The notes under the pieces are model-generated. The model searched no databases, had not been told where the DNA came from, and worked only from the letters and a program-made list of their open reading frames with translations. The position numbers were made by a program, and so were the translations under genes. Positions 7,272 to 14,377 of a DNA stretch of 24,110 nt are shown here, one piece after another (the first letter of the stretch is position 1; each line of letters begins with the position of its first letter). Source of the stretch: CAVLCC01 sp963624975 (GTDB lineage: Bacteria; Actinomycetota; Coriobacteriia; Coriobacteriales; CADBOM01); contig CAVFRF010000027.1 of assembly GCA_963624975.1 (NCBI GenBank), positions 1-24,110 of the forward strand, in the 5' to 3' direction.

Positions 7272-8894
7272 ATGGCGATAAAGCTGGTCTTGCTGGGCGT
7301 GTTCGTGCTCGTCGCGATTGCGGTGGGCGTGTATTGCAAGAAGCACGCGGCAAACGTCGACGGCTTTATCCTCGGAGGACGCAACGTGGGGCCATGGCTC
7401 TCCGCGTTCGCGTTTGGAACCTCGTACTTCAGCGCGGTGATCTTTGTGGGCTATGCCGGCCAGTTCGGCTGGAAGTACGGCATGTCGGCCACATGGGTGG
7501 GCGTCGGCAACGCGTTTTTGGGAAGCCTGCTGGCCTGGTGGGTGCTGGGGCCGCGCACGCGCGAGATCACGCAGAGGCTCAAGGCCTCGACCATGCCGGA
7601 GTTCTTCGGCAAGCGCTTCGACAGCCAGGCGCTGAGGGTGGCGGCCGCGGCCATCATCTTCGTGTTCCTCATCCCCTACACCGCGAGCGTTTACAACGGC
7701 CTGTCGCGCCTGTTCGAGATGGCGTTCGGCGTGCCCTACGAGGCGTGCATCATCGGAATGGCGGCCGTGACCTGCATCTACGTGGTGCTGGGCGGCTACA
7801 TGGCGACGGTGGTTAACGACTTCCTGCAGGGCATCGTGATGCTGTTCGGCATCGTGGCGGTGGTGTGCGCGGTGATGGCGGGCAACGGCGGCTTTAGCGA
7901 AGCGGTGATCTCGCTCTCGCAGGTGCAGGCCGAGGGCACGCAGATGCAAGGCGCCTTCGTGTCGATGTTCGGCCCCGACCTCTTCAACCTGCTGGGCGTG
8001 GTGATACTCACCAGCCTGGGCACCTGGGGTCTGCCGCAGATGGTGCAGAAGTTCTACGCCATCAAGAGCGGCTCGGCCATCAAGCAGGGAGCCATCATCT
8101 CGACGGTGTTCGCCGCCGTGGTGGCTGGCGGAAGCTACTTCCTGGGCGGGTTCGGCCGCCTGTACGCCGACCAGATCACGTATGCTTCTGGCGGCACTCC
8201 CGTGTACGACTCCATCATCCCCACCATGCTCTCCAACCTGCCCGACCTGCTGGTGGGACTTGTGATCGTGCTGGTGCTGTCGGCATCGATGAGCACGCTC
8301 AGCTCGCTGGTGCTCACGTCGTCGTCGGTGCTCACGCTCGACATGATCAAGGGCGTTGACAAGAACATGAGCGAGAAGAGGCAGCTTGGCTGGATTCGCG
8401 CGCTCATCGTGGTGTTCGTGGCGATTTCGGCCGTGCTGGCGCTGGTGCAGTACAACAGCTCGATCACGTTTATCGCACAGCTCATGTCGGTGAGCTGGGG
8501 TGCGCTGGCCGGCTCGTTCCTGGGGCCGTTCTTCTGGGGAATCTACAGCAAGCGCATCAGCAAGGCCGGCGTGTGGGCCAGCTTCGTGCTGGGTATAGGC
8601 ATCACGATTGCCAACATGGCGTTCTCGTTTACCAGTCCGATCAATGCGGGTGCGCTGTCGATGCTGGTGTCGATGGCGGTGGTGCCGCTGGTGAGCCTGG
8701 TGACCAAGCCGGTGCCCTTCGAGATCTTGCCCCCGAGGCCCGACAGCGCCATGGACCGCGAGCTTGTGGCGGCAGGCGTTGCCGAGGGCGGCGTGGACCC
8801 CTCCACGATGAGCGCGGCCGGCGAGAAGCGCGGTATGGGCGTGATTATCGGCAAGGTCAAAAACGGCGTGGCGGCCAAGCGCAACGGCAAGTAG
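7272..8894 (+). CDS. Sodium:solute symporter (SSS family)
   Basis: A 540-residue membrane transporter of the sodium/solute symporter family, with about 13 hydrophobic segments. Family marks are the early GGRNVGPWLSAFAFGTSYFSA (about 35-55, split between the first two helices) and the signature region LSASMSTLSSLVLTSSS near 340-355, which carries Na+-site Ser/Thr residues in PutP and its relatives. The C-terminal 55 residues are cytoplasmic, with Gly, Lys and Arg. The frame opens at a GTG at 7224, but the ATG at 7272 begins just before the first helix and is preferred; its SD (gagagcggg) is modest. The substrate cannot be read from the sequence; proline, pantothenate and short-chain acids are all used in this family. 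It is a single gene, 223 bases after mnmA. Confidence 0.9.
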   Translation: MAIKLVLLGVFVLVAIAVGVYCKKHAANVDGFILGGRNVGPWLSAFAFGTSYFSAVIFVGYAGQFGWKYGMSATWVGVGNAFLGSLLAWWVLGPRTREITQRLKASTMPEFFGKRFDSQALRVAAAAIIFVFLIPYTASVYNGLSRLFEMAFGVPYEACIIGMAAVTCIYVVLGGYMATVVNDFLQGIVMLFGIVAVVCAVMAGNGGFSEAVISLSQVQAEGTQMQGAFVSMFGPDLFNLLGVVILTSLGTWGLPQMVQKFYAIKSGSAIKQGAIISTVFAAVVAGGSYFLGGFGRLYADQITYASGGTPVYDSIIPTMLSNLPDLLVGLVIVLVLSASMSTLSSLVLTSSSVLTLDMIKGVDKNMSEKRQLGWIRALIVVFVAISAVLALVQYNSSITFIAQLMSVSWGALAGSFLGPFFWGIYSKRISKAGVWASFVLGIGITIANMAFSFTSPINAGALSMLVSMAVVPLVSLVTKPVPFEILPPRPDSAMDRELVAAGVAEGGVDPSTMSAAGEKRGMGVIIGKVKNGVAAKRNGK

Positions 8895-9149
8895 AGGTGC
8901 TGCCTGTGGGCTTGCAGCGTCGCGTGCTGCGGCTGCAGTGTCCGGATTCGCATGAGTTTGCTGGAGTTGCCGGAGCATACGGGCGCGTTTGGCAAGCATA
9001 TCGGCCATATGCGCGCCAACTGCGCTAACATCGAAAGGTAAACGCTAAAACAAGCGAGGCGAGATACATCGCCGTGGTTCGCACGGCGGCACGCCGTCGT
9101 GTCGTGCGCTTGCATTATTTTGCACGGAAAATGATCGGAAGGAAACCAG
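8895..9149. other. Symporter-yebC intergenic region with hairpin leader
   Basis: The gap holds no gene. Close to the symporter, gcagc-N7-gctgc forms a short hairpin but has no T-run. Nearer yebC two overlapping hairpins occur: gccgtg/cacggc (9071-9076/9082-9087) and acggcg/cgccgt (9083-9088/9092-9097). They share bases and exclude each other. No promoter with both boxes was convincing. Confidence 0.4.
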
Positions 9150-9947
9150 ATGTCTGGACACTCTAAATGGGCAACCACCAAGCACCGCAAGGCAGCGCAG
9201 GACGCCAAGCGTTCGGCTTTGTTTAGCAAGCTGGCCCGCAACATCACCGTTGCTGCCAAGGTGGGCGGCGACCCCAACCCCGAGAACAACGCCTCGCTTG
9301 CCGCCGCTATCGATAAGGCGAAGGCGCAGTCGATGCCCAAGGACAAGATCAAGACCGCTATCGACAAGGCGTTCGGCAAGGGCAACGATGCTTCCAACTA
9401 CGAGACCGTCGTCTACGAGGGCTATGGCCCCTGCGGCGTTGCCGTTTATTGCGAGGCTCTGACCGACAACCGCAACCGCACCGCTGCCGATGTGCGCGCG
9501 GCGTTCTCCCACTCCGGCGGTAGCCTGGGCACCTCTGGCTCGGTGGCGTATCAGTTCGAGCGCGTGGGCCAGATCATCGTCGAGAAGGTGATCGAGGGCG
9601 ACGGCAAGAAGGTCGCAGACCGCGACAATCTTGTTGACGAGGATGCTTGCGAGATGGCCGCCCTCGAGGCCGGCGCGGACGATTACGAGGACGCCGGCGA
9701 CGAGTGGATCATCACCACTGCCGCGTCGGACCTGATGGCTGTGCGCACTTCGCTCGAGGAGCAGGGCATCGAGGTCAAGGGCGCCGAGCTTACGATGGTC
9801 GCCAATCAGCCCCAGGAGGTTTCGATCGAGGACGCCCGCAAGGTCATGCGCCTCATCGATAGGCTCGAGGAGAACGAAGACCTTCAGGACGTGTACCACA
9901 CCATGAACATCACCGAGGAGATTGCAGCTGCCCTCGACGAAGAGTAG
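9150..9947 (+). CDS. yebC: YebC/TACO1 family translation factor
   Basis: A 265-residue YebC/TACO1 protein. Members bind the ribosome and relieve stalling, notably at proline-rich stretches; older annotation calls them DNA-binding transcriptional regulators. The N-terminus MSGHSKWATTKHRKAAQDAKR is the family hallmark, and the middle YEGYGPCGVAVYCEALTDNRNRT and the FSHSGGSLGTSGSVAYQFER segment follow in the usual order. It is slightly longer than the common 240-250 residues. AAGGA at 9139-9143 is 6 bases before the ATG. It precedes ruvC as in many bacteria, but a strong terminator separates them, so ruvCAB has its own promoter here. Confidence 0.97.
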   Translation: MSGHSKWATTKHRKAAQDAKRSALFSKLARNITVAAKVGGDPNPENNASLAAAIDKAKAQSMPKDKIKTAIDKAFGKGNDASNYETVVYEGYGPCGVAVYCEALTDNRNRTAADVRAAFSHSGGSLGTSGSVAYQFERVGQIIVEKVIEGDGKKVADRDNLVDEDACEMAALEAGADDYEDAGDEWIITTAASDLMAVRTSLEEQGIEVKGAELTMVANQPQEVSIEDARKVMRLIDRLEENEDLQDVYHTMNITEEIAAALDEE

Positions 9948-10001
9948 GTCTTTGCGAGTGCCCGTTGGGCGCGGTGCTTTGCTGCAGGTTCGGTTTGAGA
10001 G

Positions 10002-10038
10002 AGCCGGCTTTCGCACTTGCGAAGGCCGGCTTTGCTTT
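10002..10038 (+). terminator. Terminator after yebC
   Basis: agccggctttcgc (10002-10014) pairs with gcgaaggccggct (10019-10031), 13 bp with one G-U, around a 4-base loop; ttgctttt follows. This is a strong intrinsic terminator that ends the yebC transcript just ahead of the ruvC promoter. Confidence 0.85.
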
Positions 10039-10064
10039 TGGCCTGAAGGGTGGCCAAGACGGTA

Positions 10065-10093
10065 TTGAAATCGAACAGATGTTCGGGTACACT
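10065..10093 (+). promoter_or_regulatory. ruvCAB promoter
   Basis: TTGAAA (10065-10070) and TACACT (10088-10093) with an ideal 17-base spacer make a good housekeeping promoter between the yebC terminator and ruvC. The spacer contains the LexA box listed next, so repressor binding would block RNA polymerase directly. Confidence 0.75.
10072..10085. promoter_or_regulatory. LexA (SOS) operator of the ruvCAB operon
   Basis: CGAACAGATGTTCG is a perfect palindromic match to the Gram-positive/actinobacterial LexA box (CGAAC-N4-GTTCG). It sits between the -35 and -10 boxes of the only promoter before ruvC. DNA damage should therefore raise ruvC, ruvA and ruvB expression, as expected for recombination repair genes. 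Confidence 0.85.
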
Positions 10094-10136
10094 CTTTGGA
10101 ACTTGGAAGAGCAGCACGCTGGAGATGGAGCCACGA

Positions 10137-10640
10137 TTGCCGGAGCATCTGATCATAGCGGGAATCGACCCCGGGCTTGCCAACACTGGTTGGGGAGTTA
10201 TCGAGGTGGCGGGCGCGCGCAAGAAATGCCTTGCGTACGGGTGCATTTCCACGTCTGCGGACGACTCGACCGACCATAGGCTCCTTCTCGTATTCGAGGG
10301 AATCAAGAAGGTCGTGGAGAGATACAACCCATCGGAGCTGGGCATCGAGCAGGTGTTTTTCGCGGCCAACGCCCGTAGCGCGATTGCGACGGGTCAGGCG
10401 CGCGGGGCGGCGCTTGTGGCGGTGGGGATAGCCGGCGTGAAGGTGGGGGAGTACTCTCCCAAGCAGATAAAGCAGAACATCGTGGGCACCGGAACGGCTA
10501 CGAAGGATCAGGTCATATATATGGTGCGTGCGATACTGGGGCTGGACCACGACCCCAAACCCGACCATGCGGCAGACGCGCTGGGCGCGGCCATATGCCA
10601 TGCCAACATGCGTGCGTACATGGCTGCGGTTGAAAGCTAG
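10137..10640 (+). CDS. ruvC: Holliday junction resolvase RuvC
   Basis: RuvC (167 residues) is the endonuclease that cuts Holliday junctions with RuvAB. Using the TTG at 10137 as start, the acidic active site is Asp11 (GIDPGLANTGWG), Glu71 (GIEQVFF), His144 and Asp147 (DHAADALGAA). The third position is His where E. coli has Asp; Thermus RuvC also has His there, so the enzyme should be active. The start is not certain. TTG 10137 has GGAG (10127-10130) six bases upstream and gives a length close to E. coli (173). An ATG at 10125 in frame has its GGAG directly adjacent with no spacing, and the frame is open further back to 10050. It is the first gene of the SOS-controlled ruvCAB operon. Confidence 0.95.
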   Translation: MPEHLIIAGIDPGLANTGWGVIEVAGARKKCLAYGCISTSADDSTDHRLLLVFEGIKKVVERYNPSELGIEQVFFAANARSAIATGQARGAALVAVGIAGVKVGEYSPKQIKQNIVGTGTATKDQVIYMVRAILGLDHDPKPDHAADALGAAICHANMRAYMAAVES

Positions 10641-10671
10641 GTTTGGCGGAAGCGAGAAAGGACGACGCGAG

Positions 10672-11280
10672 ATGATCTCTTTCCTGAGGGGCACCATAGC
10701 CTCCAAGCTGGGGCAGCAGCTGGTGCTCGACGTTGGCGGCGTGGGCTACGCGCTCAAGATGTCGTCTATCTCGATAGGCAACGTCGGGGCAGTTGGCGCA
10801 GAGGCCACTGTGCTGGTGTCGATGCAGGTCAAGGAGGACGGCATCTCGCTATATGGATTTGCGAGCGAGCAGGAGAGACATGTGTTCGAACGCCTCATCT
10901 CGGTGTCGAGCGTGGGACCAAAGGCGGCTCTTGCGGCACTGTCGACCTACGACTGCCCACGCCTGATGTCTATCATCGGCACGGGAGACGCGGCATCGCT
11001 CGCGAAGGTGTCGGGCATCGGCAAGAAGATCGCACAGAGAATCGCGGTGGACCTGAGTGGCGAGTTTGCAAGCTACGTGCAGGGCGGAACGCTTCTGGAC
11101 GATGGCGGGGCACCTCAGGGCGGCGCGACGGCGGCGGGCGCCGCGCACGAAGCATTGGAGGCACTCCTCTCGATGGGCTTTACCCAAGAGGAGGGCGAGC
11201 TGGCGCTCAAGGGATATACTGGGAACGACGATACGGGCGAGCTTGTGCGCTATGCGCTCAAGCGCCTTGGAAGCATGTAG
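10672..11280 (+). CDS. ruvA: Holliday junction DNA helicase subunit RuvA
   Basis: RuvA (202 residues, E. coli 203) forms the tetramer that grips Holliday junctions and loads the RuvB motor. The N-terminal OB domain starts MISFLRGTI and contains the typical GYALKMS and GFASEQER segments. Two helix-hairpin-helix motifs follow: SSVGPKAALAAL near 80-91 and VSGIGKKIAQRI near 115-126. A flexible Gly/Ala linker leads to domain III (ALEALLSMGFTQEEGELAL), which contacts RuvB. The ATG at 10672 has AAGGA (10658-10662) upstream. It starts 31 bases after ruvC; the frame reaching back into ruvC is an artefact. Confidence 0.97.
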   Translation: MISFLRGTIASKLGQQLVLDVGGVGYALKMSSISIGNVGAVGAEATVLVSMQVKEDGISLYGFASEQERHVFERLISVSSVGPKAALAALSTYDCPRLMSIIGTGDAASLAKVSGIGKKIAQRIAVDLSGEFASYVQGGTLLDDGGAPQGGATAAGAAHEALEALLSMGFTQEEGELALKGYTGNDDTGELVRYALKRLGSM

Positions 11281-11302
11281 GAACCGTAGGGGCAGGGGAT
11301 AG

Positions 11303-12379
11303 ATGGCAGAGGGTCCGGACAATTCGGTTGTGTGGGAGTCGGAAGACGCTGCATCCGAGGTTGCCGCATACGGCAAGGACTCGGGGCGTGCCATGGATCC
11401 GGCTCTTAGCGACGAGGATCTGGGAATCGACAGGTCGCTTAGGCCGAAGAAGCTCGACGAGTACATCGGGCAGACCCGGGTTAAGGAGAACCTTCGGGTG
11501 CTCATCGAGGCCGCTCTTCAGAGAGGCGACACGCTCGACCATGTGCTGTTCTCGGGACCTCCGGGCTTGGGAAAGACCACGCTTGCGACCGTGGTAGCAA
11601 ACGAGCTTGGGGTGAGCATAAGGGCGACTTCGGGACCGGCGATCGAGAGAGCCGGCGACCTCGCGTCCATTCTCACCAACCTGGAGAAGGGCGATGTGCT
11701 CTTCATCGACGAGATTCACAGGCTCAACCATGCGGTCGAAGAGGTGCTGTATCCTGCGATGGAAGATGGCTTTCTCGACATCGTGATAGGCAAGGGTCCG
11801 GCCGCGAGGTCGATCCGCCTCGACTTGGCACCCTTCACCCTTGTGGGCGCTACCACCAGAACAGGGCTTCTTACCGGACCCATGCGCGACAGGTTCGGAA
11901 TGGTGTTTCGGCTCGACTACTACTCGACCGAAGAGCTTGCGCAGATCGTGCAGAGGTCGGCGGGCAAGCTGGACGTGCACATCGACCGCGAAGGCGCGTT
12001 GGAGATCGCCAGCAGGAGCCGCGGCACGCCAAGGCTTGCAAACAGGCTGCTCAAGCGCGTGCGCGACTATGCCGAGGTGCGGGCGCAAGGTGCCATAACC
12101 TGCGAGGTTGCCTCGAAGGCGCTGGCGTTTTTCGAAGTGGACGAAATCGGCCTCGACGTGATGGACAACAAGATACTGACCTTATTGGCGAAGACGTTTG
12201 CCGGCAGGCCCGTGGGACTGGGTACGCTGGCATCGGCGCTCGGTGAAGACCCGGGCACGCTGGAAGACGTGTATGAGCCGTTCCTGCTGCAATGCGGACT
12301 CATCGACCGCACCGCCAAGGGCAGGGTGGCTACCAAGCGCGCCTTCGACCACCTGGGATTGCCGTATATGCAGGACTAG
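11303..12379 (+). CDS. ruvB: Holliday junction DNA helicase motor RuvB
   Basis: RuvB (358 residues) is the hexameric AAA+ ATPase that drives branch migration together with RuvA. Walker A is GPPGLGKT at 85-92, Walker B LFIDEIH at 133-139, sensor 1 GATTR at 182-186 and the arginine-finger region MRDRFG at 194-199. The C-terminal winged-helix domain (about 280-355) ends with the typical RTAKGRVATKRAFDHLG. The N-terminus before the conserved RPKKLDEYIGQ is about 25 residues longer than in E. coli and rich in acidic residues. The gene begins 22 bases after ruvA with AGGGG SD sequence, so ruvC, ruvA and ruvB form one operon. Confidence 0.98.
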   Translation: MAEGPDNSVVWESEDAASEVAAYGKDSGRAMDPALSDEDLGIDRSLRPKKLDEYIGQTRVKENLRVLIEAALQRGDTLDHVLFSGPPGLGKTTLATVVANELGVSIRATSGPAIERAGDLASILTNLEKGDVLFIDEIHRLNHAVEEVLYPAMEDGFLDIVIGKGPAARSIRLDLAPFTLVGATTRTGLLTGPMRDRFGMVFRLDYYSTEELAQIVQRSAGKLDVHIDREGALEIASRSRGTPRLANRLLKRVRDYAEVRAQGAITCEVASKALAFFEVDEIGLDVMDNKILTLLAKTFAGRPVGLGTLASALGEDPGTLEDVYEPFLLQCGLIDRTAKGRVATKRAFDHLGLPYMQD

Positions 12380-12422
12380 CAGCCATAAGGTTGCGACGAA
12401 GCCGAAAGCAGGATAGAGCAGG

Positions 12423-12950
12423 ATGCTCAAGAACGACTACATAATGCGCATGATCATGGACCTCGTGATGACAATGCGCAAGGTATGGAACATGCCAGAG
12501 CTTGATCGCGACGACGCTATGGACGACATCGAGGAGTCGGTGGCGCGGGCGGTGAACATCGACAGGAACCTGCTGTTCTCGCTCGAGCCCGAATCGATGG
12601 TCTCGATGCTCGAGATAGGCGACTTCGACGACGAGCTGGCGAAGTTCGTGACGGGTGCCCTGTTCATCGAGGTTAAGATGCTCGAGGCAGAAGGGCGCTT
12701 GTCGACTGCCGACCTGCGCAGGCAGCAGGCCATCGCCATTGCAAGGAAGTACGGCTGCAACATCCCCGACTCGGCAGAGTCGGCCGAAGGCCTGATGAGG
12801 GTCTTCGTGGAAGAAGAGTTCGTGGACGCAGAGACGAGCGATGGTACATCTAGCACTGACGCGGAAGCCGCGGCCAAGGAAGACAAGCTTGCCGAGATGG
12901 CCAACGCCACGTCGATTGGCGGCATTCCGATAGACAAACTCAAGTTCTAG
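12423..12950 (+). CDS. Helical protein resembling DUF6483 family
   Basis: A 175-residue acidic, mostly helical soluble protein. The N-terminus (KNDYIMRMIMDLVMTMRKV) recalls proteins labelled DUF6483, whose function is unknown; I recall this pattern but could not search. The middle (about 75-115) looks like a TPR-like helical bundle with the FVTGALFIEVKMLEAEGR and RRQQAIAIARKYG helices. The C-terminus is Ser/Thr/Ala-rich, then IGGIPIDKLKF. It begins 43 bases after ruvB with GCAGG upstream and no terminator between, so it is probably read from the same SOS-controlled transcript. A link to DNA repair is suggested only by this position. Confidence 0.7.
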   Translation: MLKNDYIMRMIMDLVMTMRKVWNMPELDRDDAMDDIEESVARAVNIDRNLLFSLEPESMVSMLEIGDFDDELAKFVTGALFIEVKMLEAEGRLSTADLRRQQAIAIARKYGCNIPDSAESAEGLMRVFVEEEFVDAETSDGTSSTDAEAAAKEDKLAEMANATSIGGIPIDKLKF

Positions 12951-13170
12951 CTGCGCCGTCAATTTTTTGTGCTGCTTTTGTCGTGGCGGCGTGTGCTCTC
13001 TGCACGCACTCTTGGAATCGGGCACGCTGGCAGGCAGATGCATGAGCCTTGGAGCACGCAGCTGCTACGATAGCTTGCAGATTGGCACGCTTCGGCCCTT
13101 GTGCGACGGCGGGCAAAGTTCGCTCGAAAAGCACCGCAGTTGCGCGGCAATCGGGCGCATTCAGAATCGA

Positions 13171-13200
13171 TTGACATTGCAAACGGGCTTTCGCGAGCAT
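13171..13200 (+). promoter_or_regulatory. Candidate promoter for the coiled-coil gene
   Basis: A perfect TTGACA at 13171-13176 lies about 55 bases before the start codon. With an 18-base spacer the -10 would be GAGCAT (13195-13200), a poor match, so the call rests on the -35 box and location. The rest of the 281-base gap (12951-13231) shows no gene and no clear terminator. Confidence 0.35.
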
Positions 13201-13231
13201 CCCTCCGCAAGCCTGATGGAAGAGGTATCTT

Positions 13232-14188
13232 ATGGACGCTCTACAGGTTTTCTTCACCATAGTCGTAATTGCGCTGGTGGCAGTGGCCGTGTTGTTCATC
13301 TATCAGAGAATCAAGATGAGCCGCGACCCCGAGTATGCCGCGAAGGTGAGCAAGCGCATGGCCGACAGAGACCTTGCGCGCCAGAAGCGTAAGGTCGCCC
13401 GTGCGGAATTCAAGGTCAAGAAGGCCCGCTACAAGGAGGCCACGGCTCCGGCCAAGGCCGAGCTGAACCGTGCAAAGGCCGACTACAACAACCGCGTGAA
13501 GCGTGCCGAAGATGCCCTGCGCCATGCCAACGCCGAGCACGAGAAAGCTATTCGCGATCAGGACAAGAAGATTTCCGATATCACGAAGCGTTACAGCCGC
13601 GAACTCGTCGCTGTGGGCTCCACGAAGCTCTTCGTGGACAGGATGGAGATCCAAGGTTCGCCGATTAAACTCGAGGCGGGATTTGCCGCCGAGGTCAAGC
13701 GTGGCACCGAGCTTCTGGAAGCTGCCGCATATGGCGACTTCAGATTCGCGCAGACTCCGGAAGACGGCAGGCCCTCCGCAGCAGGCGTGGCGGTTGGCGG
13801 CATAGGCACGCCCGAGCTTCCGTGGGAGATCCTGGCTCGTCCCGACTTCTGCTATCTGTTCGTTGGTGGAGCGTGCTCCGAATACGCTGGGAAGCCGCTG
13901 AACATATGCGTGCCCCTCGACGACAAGAGGCTCGATGCTGGCGAGAAGTTCGCCGAGCAGCTCGCGTTGGCAGCTCCAGCCGCCGCCGACAACGAGCGCA
14001 AGCGGGATGCAGAGCTTGCCGAGGCACATGTCGAGAAGGCTCAGATCGAGGCCGACACGTCGGCGATCGCCGAGGCCGAGGCAGCACTTGCTGTCGAGCG
14101 AGACAACAACCAAGAGGTAATTCTGGCTCAGCAAAATCTAGAACAGGCCGAGCAGAAGGCAAGCATAGAGCTGGATTACAGGCCATAA
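13232..14188 (+). CDS. Membrane-anchored coiled-coil protein, unknown function
   Basis: A 318-residue protein that I do not recognise. Residues 4-25 form one hydrophobic transmembrane helix with a short N-terminus, so the rest is likely cytoplasmic given the basic residues that follow (YQRIKMSRDPEYAAKVSKR). Residues 40-130 are a Lys/Arg/Ala/Glu coiled coil. The middle (about 133-250) is a compact domain with alternating strands, including LVAVGSTKLFVDRMEIQG, GVAVGGIG and FCYLFVGGACSEYAGKPLNICVPL. Residues 255-312 are a second coiled coil. The start is clear: GGAAGAGG (13218-13225) is 6 bases before the ATG. Codon use matches the chromosome. The TM plus paired coiled-coil layout suggests a scaffolding or envelope-organising protein, but this is inference. 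Confidence 0.75.
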   Translation: MDALQVFFTIVVIALVAVAVLFIYQRIKMSRDPEYAAKVSKRMADRDLARQKRKVARAEFKVKKARYKEATAPAKAELNRAKADYNNRVKRAEDALRHANAEHEKAIRDQDKKISDITKRYSRELVAVGSTKLFVDRMEIQGSPIKLEAGFAAEVKRGTELLEAAAYGDFRFAQTPEDGRPSAAGVAVGGIGTPELPWEILARPDFCYLFVGGACSEYAGKPLNICVPLDDKRLDAGEKFAEQLALAAPAAADNERKRDAELAEAHVEKAQIEADTSAIAEAEAALAVERDNNQEVILAQQNLEQAEQKASIELDYRP

Positions 14189-14281
14189 GCTGTCATTTCT
14201 GTCACAGGTTCACTTTCACAGAGTCGAATACTCCGCATGCTCAAAAGAGACAAGATGAAAGGCTCGAATTCTGTGTTCAAT

Positions 14282-14330
14282 AGCATCAATATAATTGCGT
14301 ATTGAATGAACATCTTTTCGATGCTAAGCT
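14282..14330 (+). promoter_or_regulatory. Promoter and dyad region before the protease gene
   Basis: A consensus -10 TATAAT is at 14290-14295, though its -35 is poor. A second candidate pair is TTGAAT (14302-14307) and TAAGCT (14325-14330), spacer 17. Nested inverted repeats cover the same stretch: agcatc/gatgct (14282-14287/14320-14325) and caata/tattg (14287-14291/14300-14304). They could be a repressor site or a leader hairpin. Confidence 0.45.
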
Positions 14331-14377
14331 CGTTTGGCAATTTTCGGAATGGGGCGCGGTATTGAAAGGAGATGTTT

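Noticed and set aside
7236..9008. 590-codon minus-strand open frame
   Set aside because: Shadow of the symporter gene in GC-rich DNA; the product is dominated by His, Arg and Ala, typical of antisense reading.
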